Source: Pyrus communis (taxonomy: Eukaryota > Streptophyta > Magnoliopsida > Rosales > Rosaceae). Taken from it: DNA of 64,000 bases. Positions within the stretch are counted from its first letter, which is position 1, and each line of letters opens with the position of its first letter. The position numbers and the translations under genes are program-made. The stretch lies in contig NC_084819.1 of NCBI RefSeq assembly GCF_963583255.1, positions 8,946,001 through 9,010,000 of the forward strand. The letters run 5' to 3'. Positions 12,745 through 25,654 of this stretch are shown here, in pieces. A model generated the notes under the pieces. That model did not search any database. It was given only the letters and a program-made list of their open reading frames with translations, and had not been told where the DNA came from.

Positions 12745-13238
12745 CATGGAGCAAGCTGGATGGATGTTTTTGAAGATCAAAAGAGGCTAGGAATGTGCTT
12801 AACATCTGGAAGAATTAATTCAAGATTTGGAAGATAAGGAATCAGTTATAAAGAAGGAAACATTATCCAAACAACCTTATCTTATCTTATCATATCCTAA
12901 TCTTTTCCTACCTTAATTCCAGCTGCAAAAGGGACTCATTTTCACATTAAATCACCTAAATATCTGGTTCTAGAAGCCCTATTCTCTGCCCTAAATCCAT
13001 GCTACACCTTACCTTATCCCTTGTCCTTCTAGAAACCTGTCACAATACCCTTTCTAGAAGCCTAGTTTTTGCCACACCTTACCCTAGTCCTTTTCCTTTT
13101 GGACTTGTGTCGTGCCCTATCCTTGTCCTCCAAGGATTTGTGTCGTGAACCCTAGCTATATATACATGTTTTATGCTGCAGAAAAGAGGGAGAGCCTTAA
13201 AGAGAAAAAAATCAGAAAAACAACTTTGTGCGGTGCTT

Positions 13239-16012
13239 TGATGCGAGATTTATACGCACACAAACTAAACCCTATTTGTGACAATTGTAGTAATGATGTA
13301 AGTAGGGATCGTTCTAACCGGGGATTAACTAGGGATGCTAAATACTTGACTCAAATAAATAAAACTAACTTTTAAAACACTAAGACAAACTAAAAGACTC
13401 AAAACAAGTTAAAAAGACTCCAAATACTCAAAAACATAAAATAAGACAAATCAAATGATTAAGACTTAACAAAATAAGGGGGGGTGATTGTGGTTGGACG
13501 AGATTAAATTAAACGGACAGATTATAATTTAAAACAGATAGTAAAGATGAATGTGATGAAAAGATGGATGATGAAATAGCTAAAGGGTTCTTCTCCACAC
13601 ATGTTACATTTGCATACAAGATTGATTTTCGGTTGGTCTTTCGATAAATTATGAAACTCAATGCTCCAAGTTAATTAGGTCCGCTTAAATTAACTTTCAG
13701 ATTTCCCTAGATTCGTTGGATTGAATGGAATACGCATTACAACCAAATTATTCTTAATCAAAGTCCCTAACTATGGAATACGCATGATAGAGACATTCAA
13801 CAAAGATCATTAAGTTCAACGGAAATCATAAACATTGACGAGGCATTCGTTACTATCGAATACGCATGAAACTTATGCCAAGAATTCGTTTAACGCGATT
13901 GTTTATAAGCAACCTCCACTACTTGTGAATATAAGTTCGTAACTATTAGGTGAAACTCACTTATATTCTAGCGTCATATTCATTCAAACGGTTAAACAAA
14001 TTGAATCCACAACTTATGAAATTCCAACCAAAAGTAATTAATTCATATTGCAAGCATAAACATGTATTTTGAATCACCCCCTAGCTAAAGGGGGGTTTAG
14101 TTCCTCATAACTTTGAAATCAAAGAAACACCTAAACATTCCAACAACTCAAACTTGAATTGTATGAACGTTTAGGCACTCTTCTCTTCCATTACAAAACA
14201 AAGAAAATTGAATTTAAACATTGAAATCAAAGAAACACCTAAACATTCCAACAACTCAAACTTGAATTGTATGAACGTTTAGGCACTCTTCTCTTCTTCG
14301 TTGTTGTGGCACAAGGTCTAAGGTGAGTTTTTGGGGGATGAGGAGTGGTTGGAGTGGTTGGAATGAAGAGAAAATATGCAAAAAATGAAGGGATATGCAC
14401 GGCAAGAATGGAGGATTTTGTGTTGTGTGTTGTGTATGAAAAATGAGATGATGCTTGAATGAATGAATGCAAGGGTATTTATAGGAGTAGTGGAGGGAAC
14501 ATATGGCTGTTTGTTTAAGCATGCATGTGCTGGAAATGGTGTGTGTATGCATGTGTTTGGGAAGCTTTCTTGCTCATTTTCTGGATGCAATGATGAAGAG
14601 TTTAATAATTAATGCATGTAGGTGGCTGAAATGATGAAGAATGAGTGGTGGAAATGAAAGGGAAAGCTAGAAAGACATGTGAAGATGCTGGAATTGTGAG
14701 TAGGCCACGGCAATGTGTTTTCAGGATGGTTCTTTGTGGTTGTGATGCATGTGATTGCATGTGTTGATTGCTAAGGTGTGTGATGATGAGTGTAAGTGGA
14801 ATAAAGAATGAATGAAGGCATGTGAATTAGGTGGAATGCTGGAATGATGAAGGGGATACACGGCACAAGGTTTGGAATGTGGAGAAAGGGGTGTGAATGA
14901 TTATGGGATGCTGGAAATCTGGAAAGGCACGGCAATGATGCTTGTTGTTGGTGAAAATGTGGCTGAATGGATGGATGGAATGGTGTGATTGAATGATTAA
15001 AGTGCATGTGTAATGAATTGGAGTGACAACTAGGTTATGAGGGGAATGCATGTGGCTGAAATTGCATGTGGAAAGGTAATGAATTATGCACGGCAATGAT
15101 GTTGAGAAAGAATGTGTTGGCTGCATGGTTTGTGAATGAATGGGGTGTAAATTATGGTTGCACATGGAAGAGGATTGGATGGTGCGTGTTTATTAATGAA
15201 ACTAGGGTGATAGAATAGAGTGGTTGGTTACGGTTTAGAGAAAAGTTAGGTTGAATTAGAGTGAATGGCTGAATGGTGCATGTGACATTGTTTTGTGACA
15301 TAGAATGGATAGGGTGAATGATTATGTGGCTGCATGTTTGAATGATTAAATGTGCATGTGGGTTGAAATGTAAAGGGAATGCAAGGTGAATGAATAATGA
15401 ATGCATGTGTTAATGAAGTTGCATTTGGAAGGGTTGGAAAGTGGAAGGGAAAGGCACGGCAAAGAAGAATGTTTGGTGCTTGAAATGCATGTGAATGCAT
15501 GTGAGTGCATGTGTGTGTAAATGGGTGAAAATGTGGGTTAAAGTGATGCATGGCTAGGAAATGTGAGTGAATGATGTGCATGTGTGTGAATGCATGTGGA
15601 ATAAAGAAGAGTATGGAAGTGAATAAATCATAATATGGCTAGTTTAAAGGGCTAGGGTTTAAGTACATAGAATGGGCCTAAAATAGGTTGGTTTGCATGG
15701 CATAGAATGTTTGATTTGGGCTAGAGGTTTTCCATGGCTCAAAGGATTTGTTTGATTGGGCTAGGCCCTTTGTTTTATGTCCCCAAAGAGCATACAAGGC
15801 TTCAATTTCGTCCATCCTCTTTGCTCCATGATTAAGCTATCCAATCCATGCCCAAAAGTGCCCCAAATAGCCTCAAAATGCACTTTCTTGCTCCCTAAGC
15901 CCTTAGAACCTGAAAACACACAAAAGAAGCATAAAGGACTAAAATAACTAGAGAAACATAACGTAAATGCACGAGAACAAGCCATTTAAGTCGCATGAAT
16001 ATGCTCCTATCA
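13239..16012 (-). mobile_element. Athila-like solo LTR, TSD TGCTT
   Basis: Minus-strand LTR of 2,774 bp, from TGATGCGAGATTTATACG to ATGCTCCTATCA. TGCTT stands at 13,234-13,238 and 16,013-16,017. It has a single U5, two hairpin elements (14,131-14,174 and 14,239-14,282) and a minus-strand TATA box (GGTATTTATAGG, near 14,475). Short conceptual reading frames in it are shared with the other LTRs and are not taken as genes. Confidence 0.9.
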
Positions 16013-16964
16013 TGCTTGCAAGGAAGGAATGAGAGAATGAGTTTTGAGCCATGGCCTGCATCCAAGGATTGTGCAATCTGCTATTGGAGTGCTGGAATGT
16101 CTTGGGTTCTTTCTATCCTTAGTTTTAGTTTTGAAGTTTATTTTAGATTGCTTTTCAACTATGACAAACATGTGGAACTAATTTCTTTTTAGCTAGAGGT
16201 GAATTTGAAGCCATGGACATATGTTTTATATGAATTGATTTACTCCAATTATTGTTTCGTAAAACATGAATGCGATTTACTTATCTGTTTGATTGATAAC
16301 TTATTCTTGTATGTTGATTAAGGAGGCCTACTTAGTTAGCATGCAAGGATTTGATGCTAGAATATAAGGGAATTTCACCTAATTGTTATGAACTTATATT
16401 TACAAGTAGTAAAAGTCACTAGTCATGATATAAACATATTTTCAGCCACAAATTCGTATGAACCCCTTATGCCATTCAGAAAATCCTTGTCGCAAGCCCT
16501 AGCCTTCATTCTCCATCCTTCATTCACTCCATACACTTCCATACACAATCTGCCGCACTCTACCACCATAATCAGCCATCATTCATCATCCCAAGCAAGA
16601 ATACATCGTTCATAACCCCCAAAACCACCACCCACATCTTGTGCTGCAGCATGGAAGAAGGAGGAGAGCCCTAGACGTGCATGCCATTCGACTTGGAGTT
16701 GCTGGGACGTTTTAGGTGTAATCTTTCTTGTGTTTTTCAATGTTTAATTTCAAGAATCTTTGCTTTGCGAGTATGAGGAACTAATCCCCTTTTGGCTAGG
16801 GGCAATTTCGAAACCATGGCTATATTTGCATTATGATTTGATTACTTTCAGCTGTGATCTCATGAATTGTGAATTCAATTTACTTATCTATTTGAATTAA
16901 AACTTTCTTATGTATATGGATTGAGAGTGCACACTTAATTTGCATGCATAAATCTGATGCTAGG

Positions 16965-19450
16965 TGATAGGAGCATATTCATGCGACTTAAATGGCTTGT
17001 TCTCGTGCATTTACGTTATGTTTCTCTCGTTATTTTAGTCCTTTATGCTTCTTTTGTGTGTTTTCAGGTTCTAAGGGCCTAGGGAGCAAGAAAGTGCATT
17101 TTGAGGCCATTTGGAGCATTTTTGTGCATGTTTTGGATAGCTTAATCATGGAGCAAAGAGGATGGACGAAATTGAAGCCTTGTATGCTCTTTGGGGACAT
17201 CAAACAAAGGGCCTAGCCCAATCAAACAAATCCTTTGAGCCATGGAAAACCTCTAGCCCAATCAAACACATTATGCCATACAAACCAACCTATTTTAGGC
17301 CCATTCTATGTACTTAAACCCTAGCCCTTTAAACTAGTTCATTTATCACTTATCAAACCATTCACTTATCACTCACCACATATCATTCACTTATCACTTA
17401 ACATATCATTCATTTATTTCACTTCCATACTCCTCTTTAACTCACATGCATTCATCATAATTCACAACACAAAACAACTTCATTGCCGTGGGTTCCCATT
17501 TCCTTTCCAAACATCTCACATGCATTTCCACCTTCCTACTTCATCATTTCCACCACTCATTCTTCATTATTTCCTAACCCTACATACATTATTTATTGCA
17601 TCTTCACATGCATTCACACACACTTTACACATTCAAACCGTGAGCTCCCATTCCTATATGCCATTTTCAGATTTCCACCCACTAACCTAGTCATCAACAC
17701 ATGCACTTCCACCTTTCATCCACAATGATTCATGATTCATTCACTTTGCATCCTTTAATTCAATCACATACTTTCCCATTGTATAATACATCCACATGCA
17801 TCTTTAACCAACAAACATTACAACCACATGCACCCTTTTCTCCACATTCCAAACATTGCCGTGTATCCCCTTCATCAATTCTAGCATCTTCACATGTCTT
17901 CTAGCTTTCCCTTTCATTTCCACCACTCATTCTTCATCATTTCAGCCACCTACATGCATTAATTATTAAACTCTTCATCATTGCATTCAGAAAATGAGCA
18001 AGAAAGCTTCTCAATGCCGTGTATCCCCTTCACCATTTCAGCACATTCCAACACCTTCACATGCAATTCCAGTTTTCACATGTTTTCCTAACTGATTTTC
18101 CATCATTAATTAGCCACTTGCATCTTAAACAAACAGCCATATGTTCCCTCCACTACTCCTATAAATACCCTTGCATTCATTCATTCAAGATCATCTCATT
18201 TTCATACACAACACACCACAAACACTTCCATCTTCTCCCTAGCCGTGAGTCTCTCCATTTTCTGCACCATTCCATTCCCTTTCTCCTCCATTTCTTCATT
18301 TTCCATAATCCCCCAATCCATTCAACACACCAACAACATCCCTTAGTCCTTGTGCTCAAACGAAGACGAAGAGAAGAGGGCCTAAACGTTCATACAATTC
18401 ACGTTTGAGTTGTTGGAATGTTTATGCGTTTCTTTGATTTCAATGTTTAAATTCAATTCTCTTTGTTTTGTAATATGAGGAATGGAAGAGAAGAGTGCCT
18501 AAACGTTCATACAATTCAAGTTTGAGTTGTTGGAATGTTTAGGTGTTTCTTTGATTTCAAAGTTATGAGGAACTAAACCCTTTTTGGCTAGGGGTGATTT
18601 CAATACCATGTTTATTTATGTGATATGAATTGATGAATTCCGGTTATGAACTCTTGATTCGTGAATGCAATTGGCTTAACTATTTGATGATTAACTTATT
18701 TGTGTTTGTTGATTGAGGGTCGACACTTAATTAGCATGCATGAATATGTGGCTAAAGTTTAAGAAGGTTTCACATAATCGTTACTAACTTATACTTGAAA
18801 GTAGTGAAGGTCGCTTGTCACGATCGCGTTAAGTTGAATTCTTAGCATGAGTAACATGATGTCATAGTTACAAATGCTTTGTCAATGCTTATGGTTTTCA
18901 TTATTCTTAATGATCTTCGATTGTATCTCTATTATGATGACATGTAGGGAACTTTTGAGAATGTTTTGGGTTGTCGAATGATGCCATCCAATCCAATAAT
19001 ATAAGGAAAATCTAAGGGTTAACTAGTGATGTCACGGTTAATTTGGGGCATTGTCGTTCATAATTCAATGAAGGAATAACTGGAAATTGATTCATATGCA
19101 TAAATATCATGTGTAGAGAAAGAACCCTTAGCTAGCTTCCCATCCATTCATTTCCGTCAAATCCATATTTACAATTTGTTTTGTTTCCAAGTATTCATTT
19201 TAGTTTAAATTCGTCCAAATCCAATTCCCCCCTATTTCGTTGAAGTCTTAGTCTTAATCTTTCTTATTTTTTGTTTTGCTTTCTTCGAGCATTAAATAGT
19301 GTTTTATATTGTGTTTTTATGTTTTTAAGTCAATTTAGAAGGTTTTAGCAAGCCCTCCTAATCCCCGGTCTAGAACGATCCCTCACTTATCCATTCTACT
19401 ACAATTGTCAAACGAGGGTTTAATTTGAGTGTCAAGTAATTCTCACATCA
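16965..19450 (+). repeat. 5' LTR of the complete element
   Basis: 2,486 bp, TGATAGGAGCATATTC to TTCTCACATCA. The TATA box (TATAAATA) is at 18,160-18,167. Against the 3' LTR I noticed one 25-bp tandem-repeat difference (near 17,371) and three substitutions (near 17,878, 17,932 and 19,268). Confidence 0.95.
18382..18542 (+). other. Two 44-nt imperfect hairpin elements in the LTR leader
   Basis: Copies at 18,382-18,425 and 18,499-18,542. Each starts CTAAACGTTC and ends GGAATGTTTA with G or, in some copies, a variant. The two 21-nt arms pair at 17 of 21 positions as DNA and 19 of 21 as RNA if G-U pairs are counted, around a 2-nt loop. The same pair occurs in every LTR of the family in this window. 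Confidence 0.6.
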
Positions 19451-19455
19451 AATTT

Positions 19456-19473
19456 TGGCGCCGTTGCCGGGGA
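19456..19473 (+). promoter_or_regulatory. Primer binding site, tRNA-Asp type
   Basis: TGGCGCCGTTGCCGGGGA, 5 bp after the 5' LTR, complementary to the 3' end of plant tRNA-Asp including CCA. This is the primer of Athila and related lineages. A long T-run (about 19,507-19,537) separates it from gag. Confidence 0.93.
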
Positions 19474-19505
19474 TTAGCAACTTTGCTAATCCTTTGTCTT
19501 TATTT

Positions 19506-19537
<32 letters not shown>

Positions 19538-19603
19538 GTTTTTCGTGCATTCTTATTTCAGATTCTTAGTTTGTTTGTTTCCTTGTTTTTTTAGGTACTG
19601 TGT

Positions 19604-22600
19604 ATGACTCGTCGCTCTCGGCCTATTATAGAGAACATCTCCGACTTTGACGGTGATTTTGAACGCACTTTGAGGAGAACGAGGAGTCAACAAGAGCCAC
19701 CACAACCTCCACCACAACCTGGGCTTGAAGAAGACGAAGTAGGTGTAGAGGAAAAGCCCACGGATCAGACTTTTGAAGAAGAACAAGCCATGGCAGCAGA
19801 TAATAGAACCATCAAGGAGCTTTCGGCCTCGGGTTTGGATAATGCATTGCCTCTTTGTATCCAATACCCCACGGCTGCAGAGGGGAAGACTGAGGAATTT
19901 GAACTCAAATCCAGTTTGTTACACCATATTCCGAAGTTCCATGGCTTGTCTATGGAAGACCCCAACAAACACTTGAAGGAGTTCGAGGTGGTTTGTTCGA
20001 GCATGACCCCCGTCAATGTGGATGGGAGTATATTGAAGATGAAGGCTTTTCCATTTTCACTTATGGACAAGGCCAAAGATTGGCTCTACGAACTAGCCCT
20101 GGGAACTGTGACTTCGTGGGAGAGTATGAAGCGTGCTTTCTTGGAGAAATTCTTCCCTACTTCGAGAGTGATTCTCCTACGGAAGAAAATTAGTGGTATT
20201 CAACAGAATCATGGTGAGACATTCCCGGCTTATTATGAGCGCTTCAAGGGCCTTGTAGCTTCATGTCCTCAACATCAAATGAAGGAGGAACTTCTCCTTC
20301 AATATTTCTATGAGGGCCTCCTTCCTATCGAACGTCAAATGCTTGATGCATCAGCGGGAGGAGCATTGGTGGACAAAACACCAAGGGATGCCAAGATTCT
20401 CATAGCCAACCGAGCGCTCAACGCTCAACAATATGAAGGAGTGGGTCAAAGGGAAGCCCCACGACAACAAAGTGTAAATGAGGTGAGTGCTATTTCTGAA
20501 ATTCAATCACAACTTGCTAATCTTACTTCTCTTGTTTCTCAGGTTGTGATTGGTCCAAAAGCACAAGAACACCAAGTTTGTGGCGTGTGCTCAATTCAAG
20601 GGCATCCATCCGACAAGTGCCCTCAACTAATCGAGAATGGTGGGTGGGAATCTGCCAATGCAATTGGTTTCCAAGGACAAAATCAAAACAACCCATACTC
20701 GAACACTTACAATGCCGGATGGAGGGACCATCCAAACTTCAAATGGAGGGAGCCACAACAAGCTGCCCAACAAGGAGGATTTAGGCCAAACCCCCCTGGT
20801 TTTTATTCCAAGCCGTATGCACCCCAACAACCCCAACAACCTTCGACATCATCTCATTCAGGTACGTCCTTGGAAAGTGATCAAGCTATGCAATTACTAA
20901 CCTCTATTTCGCAGGGGTTGCAAAATCAAAACAACCGGATAGCAAATAACGAGAAGGAGATGACGGATATGAAGAAACAAATAGGGCAGATTTCTGAGTT
21001 CCTTGGACAGATTAGAGAGCAAGGAAAGCTTCCTAGCTCAACCACAGTCAATCCAAAGGGAGGATTCGAATCCGCCAAGGCCATCACCCTAAGGGGTGGA
21101 AAAGAAGTTGGGACCGAGCCAAACAATCCCAAATCTGCCCAGAAAGTAGATGAAGAGACGACACAACCTGAGGCAGATCACCCTAACTCGGCCAAATCAG
21201 GTAATTTAAGTTCAAATTCATGTACTTCACGTCCTAATCTGCCCAATGTACCTTTTCCTCGCAGGTTCATGCAAGAAAAAAAGGAAGAAAGTGAGAAGGA
21301 CATTCTTGAAACGTTCCGGAAGGTGCAAGTGAACATACCGCTTCTCGATGCAATCAAACAGGTTCCAAAGTATGCTAAATTCCTCAAGGACCTATGCAAT
21401 ACAAAGAGAAGCAGGGCAAACAAAGAGGTAGTGAAGGTAAGCGAGAATGTGTCCGCTGTTTTGCAACGTAAACTGCCTACCAAGTGCAAAGACCCCGGTA
21501 GTTTCACGATTCCTTGTGTGATTGGACATAATCGTTTTGAACATGCCATGCTTGATTTAGGTGCATCCATAAATGTCATGCCTTATTCTATTTATGCATC
21601 TATGAATTTGGGTGAATTAAAACAAGATGGTGTAATTATACAATTGGCCGATCGTTCTAACGCGTATCCAAAAGGAGTTTTGGAAGATGTGCTTGTGCAG
21701 GTGAACCATTTAATTTTTCCGGCTGATTTCTACGTCCTAGACATGGAGGATTCAGCCCATTCTACATCTTTGCCGATTCTCCTTGGTAGGCCATTCATGA
21801 AGACGGCCCGAACAAAGATTGATGTATACAAAGGCACCTTGACAATGGAATTCGATGGGGAAGTGATTGATTTTAATATTTCTGAAACTATGAGATATCC
21901 CGTTGATGACCATTCTTGTTTTTCCATTGATGTTATCGATTCTTTGGCGCAGGTATACCTTGAAGAATTGAACGAGGACGCCCTGGAAACAACCATCACT
22001 AAGGCCATAGAGCGCAAAAATGAAGGATTTGGGCCAATGCAAGGCCACGGCAAGGAGGAGGAATTCTTTGCAATGGGTTCTAGTGAAGAAATAATTGAGG
22101 TTGTGGCAGCCCTTGAGTCATTGCCACAACAATATGGTAAGGTTCCACTCTCACTTTCAAATTCAGTTTCCACTAAGATGCTACCTTCTGTTGTTCAGGC
22201 ACCATCGCTTGAACTTAAGCCGTTGCCGGACCATTTGAAGTATGTGTTTTTGGGAAAAGGCGAAACATTGCCCGTCATCATTTCATCAAGTCTCACGGCA
22301 ATGGAGGAGGAGAAGCTTGTGAGGGTGCTGCGAGAGCACAAAACGGCCATAGGGTGGACTTTGGCCGACATTAAAGGAATAAGCCCTACCACATGCATGC
22401 ACCGTATACTTCTTGAGGAGGGGGCTAAACCAACTCGAGAGGCTCAACGCCGTCTCAACCCTCCGATGATGGAAGTGGTGAAGAAAGAAATAATCAAGCT
22501 TTTGGATTGCGGAGTGATCTACCCTATCTCCGATAGCCGTTGGGTCTCTCCAGTTCAAGTCGTTCCCAAGAAGTCCGGAGTAACTGTTATCAAGAATGAT

Positions 22601-25117
22601 GAGAATGAGCTCATGCCTACACGCATTCAGACTGGATGGCGAGTATGTATCGATTACCGGAAGCTAAATGCCATGACTAGGAAAGATCACTTTCCTTTGC
22701 CATTCATCGACCAGATGCTCGAAAGGTTAGCCGGTCATGCTTTTTACTGTTTTCTTGATGGATACTCTGGATATAACCAAATTGTGATAGCCCCGGATGA
22801 TTAAGAGAAGACCACATTCACATGTCCCTTTGGAACATTTGCTTATCGTCGCATGCCATTTGGCTTATGCAACACACCGGCCACTTTCCAAAGGTGTATG
22901 GTAAGTATATTTTCCAATTTTGTTGAAAAGATCATTGAGGTTTTCATGGATGATTTCAGTGTATTTGGGAGTTCATTTGATAATTGCTTGGATAATCTGA
23001 CCTTAATTTTGAAACGATGTGTTGAAACTAACCTTGTCTTGAATTGGGAGAAATGTCATTTTATGGTGAAACAAGGTATAGTTTTAGTACATATTATTTC
23101 AGAAAAAGGAATTGAAGTAGATAAATCGAAAATAGACCTTGTACGTCACTTACCCTCTCCTACTTCGGTTAGAGAGGTACGTTCGTTTCTTGGCCATGCA
23201 GGGTTCTATAGGCGTTTTATCAAGGACTTCTCCAAGATGTCCAACCCTCTTTGCCGATTGCTTCAAAAAGATGTGCCATTCAAGTTTGATGAAGAGTGTA
23301 ATTCGGCATTTAACCAACTCAAGGAGAAGCTAGTCTCGGCCCCCATTATTGTACCTCCAGATTGGAGCCTTCCGTTCGAGCTCATGTGCGATGCATCCGA
23401 CTATGCATTAGGAGCTGTTCTAGGACAAAGAAGAGACAAGCGGCCGCATGTCATATACTATGCCTCTCGGACTCTCAATGATGCCCAATTGAACTACTCC
23501 ACGACGGAAAAAGAACTTCTAGCTGTGGTTTTTGCTTTAGATAAATTCCGTTCATATTTAATTGGTACTAAAGTAATCGTTTATTCTGATCATGCAGCTT
23601 TGAGGTACTTGCTCACGAAAAAGGAAGCAAAGCCGAGGCTTATCCGTTGGATTCTTCTTCTTCAAGAATTTGATATTGAAATCCGGGATAAGAAAGGAAG
23701 CGAGAATGTAGTGGCTAACCATTTAAGCTGAATGATCCACGAGGAGCATGAACATGCCGTACCTATCCCTGAAACTTTTCCCGATGAGCAGCTGCTATCC
23801 ATTGAGGTAAGTGAACCATGGTATGCAGATTTAGTGAATTACTTGGTGGCTAAACAATTTCCAAATGAACTAAACAAACACCAACGTGATAAGCTTAAAA
23901 ATGATGCACGTTTCTATGTTTGGGATGACCCTTATTTGTGGAAGTATTGCTCAGATCAAATTGTACGTAGATGTGTGCATGATTCTGAATTTCACTCAAT
24001 TCTAAGCTTTTGTCACACATATGCATGTGGTGGTCATTTTGGCACACAACGCACTGCCCTCAAGGTTCTAGAGTGTGGTTTTTATTGGCCGACTATATTT
24101 AGGGATGCTAGAACCTTTTGTATGTCTTGTGATCGTTGCCAACGAATGGGTAACATAGGTACCAAGGACCAAATGCCGCAAACCCCTGTCTTTAATGTTG
24201 AAATTTTTGATGTTTGGGGCATTGATTTCATGGGCCCTTTTCCTCCATCTTATGGTTTCACTTATATCTTGCTAGTTGTTGATTATGTTTCTAAATGGGT
24301 GGAAGCAAAAGCCACCCGTACTAACGATTCTAAGGTGGTTGCAGATTTCGTGAAAACTAACATTTTTGCTAGGTTTGGAATGCCGAGAGTAATCATAAGT
24401 GATGGAGGGTCTCACTTTTGCAATCGGACCATTGAGGCGTTGCTAAGAAAGTACCATGTCAACCATAAGGTCTCCACACCTTACCATCCTCAAACAAATG
24501 GCCAAGCCGAGGTGTCTAACCGAGAAATCAAACAAATTTTGGAGAAGACCGTTGGACCAACAAGGAGGGATTGGAGCTTACGTTTAGATGATGCACTGTG
24601 GGCATATCGTACGGCGTACAAAACACCCATTGGGATGTCACCTTTTCGGCTCGTCTATGGTAAGCCATGTCATTTGCCCGTAGAGTTAGAGCACAAGGCA
24701 CATTGGGCCGTGAAGACTTTCAACATGGACATAGATGCAGCGGGAATTCATAGGAAGCTCCAATTGAATGAACTTGAGGAGATTCGGAATGAAGCCTATG
24801 AGAATGCCCGGATGTACAAAGCCAAGACCAAAGCATTCCATGATAAAATGATTCGAACCAAGACCTTCACAGTTGGGCAGAAAGTGTTACTTTTCAACTC
24901 TCGCCTACGTTTGTTTCCTGGTAAGTTGCGTTCTAAATGGATTGGCCCGTTTGTTGTTACTAACGTTTTACCTTATGGTGCAGTCCACATAAAAAGCTTA
25001 AGGAATGGCGTAGAATTCAAGGTGAACGGGCATCGGTTGAAGCCATATTACGAGCATGGTGTGGGGCAAGTGGTGGAAGACATTCCTTTCCATTCTGTGG
25101 GCTCAAATGAAGATTAA
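19604..25117 (+). pseudogene. gag-pol polyprotein gene, interrupted by two in-frame stops
   Basis: One frame of about 1,838 codons from the ATG at 19,604, with internal stops at 22,802-22,804 (TAA) and 23,729-23,731 (TGA) and no frameshift. Domains in order: Gag capsid-like region (residues about 155-275); CCHC zinc knuckle at 326-339 (C-x2-C-x4-H-x4-C); aspartic protease with DLGAS at 651-655; reverse transcriptase with LDGYSGYNQ near 1,051 and, after the first stop, MPFGLCN and the catalytic FMDD; RNase H with DASD, the TEKE glutamate and SDHAAL; integrase with an HHCC zinc region and D-D-E core ([22 protein letters not shown]). The first stop splits the RT domain and the second lies between RNase H and integrase. 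Both are what a C-to-T change in a CAA or CGA codon would give. The product of an intact copy would replicate and integrate the element in the nucleus; this copy would depend on proteins from elsewhere. Confidence 0.93.
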
Positions 25118-25654
25118 AAGAGGGTACTCGTCCGGCTGAAAGACGTAAAAGAAAGCGCTTCGTGGGAGGCAACCCATGCATCCGAATAGAGAAGAACTTG
25201 GAAACCCCTTTAAGAGACTTATTTTTATTCCTTTCTTTTTCTTTACTGCCTTTACTTTGCTTTCTTTCTCGTATTTGTTTATTTGCTTGCTCTGTTGTGA
25301 CTTTCTGCTTAAAACATTGAGGACAATGTTTGATTTAAGTGTGGGGGGGTAAACAATTTGTATTTGCATGAATTTCGTGGGATTTATTCACCTATCACTT
25401 AGAATGTTGTTTCTTGCTGTTTTAAGCGTTTTTAGAGTGTTTTATAGTGTCTTGGTATAAAACTTCGAAAATTTGATAAAAATTAAAAAAAAAAAAAAAA
25501 AAACTCTTCTCTTTGTTGCTATTTCGTTTCTGCCTTGTTAGGTTGTTTAGTTGTTATTGTTTGTTTGTTTATTAATTGTGTGAGTCTATGATTGTAACAT
25601 TGAGAAAATGTTTGATTTATTGATAGGCACTGCTAAACAAAGAAAGATGGTGCT
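25118..25654 (+). other. Region after pol: first polypurine-like repeat
   Basis: No sense ORF follows pol. A 46-bp block at 25,307-25,352 (starts GCTTAAAACATTGAGG, ends GGGGGGGTAA) recurs without change at 27,731-27,776, and the bases around both copies are also related. An A-run lies at about 25,484-25,502. Confidence 0.7.

Noticed and set aside
16992..17216. 74-codon frame near the LTR start, starting MACSRAFTLCFS, repeated at 7,582, 15,985 (minus) and 29,467
   Set aside because: It lies in U3 upstream of the TATA box, differs in its 3' part between copies and has no known domain. Its recurrence is explained by LTR copying.
21178..22558. Minus-strand frames of 90-147 codons within gag-pol
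   Set aside because: Shadow frames opposite the conserved protease and reverse transcriptase domains.
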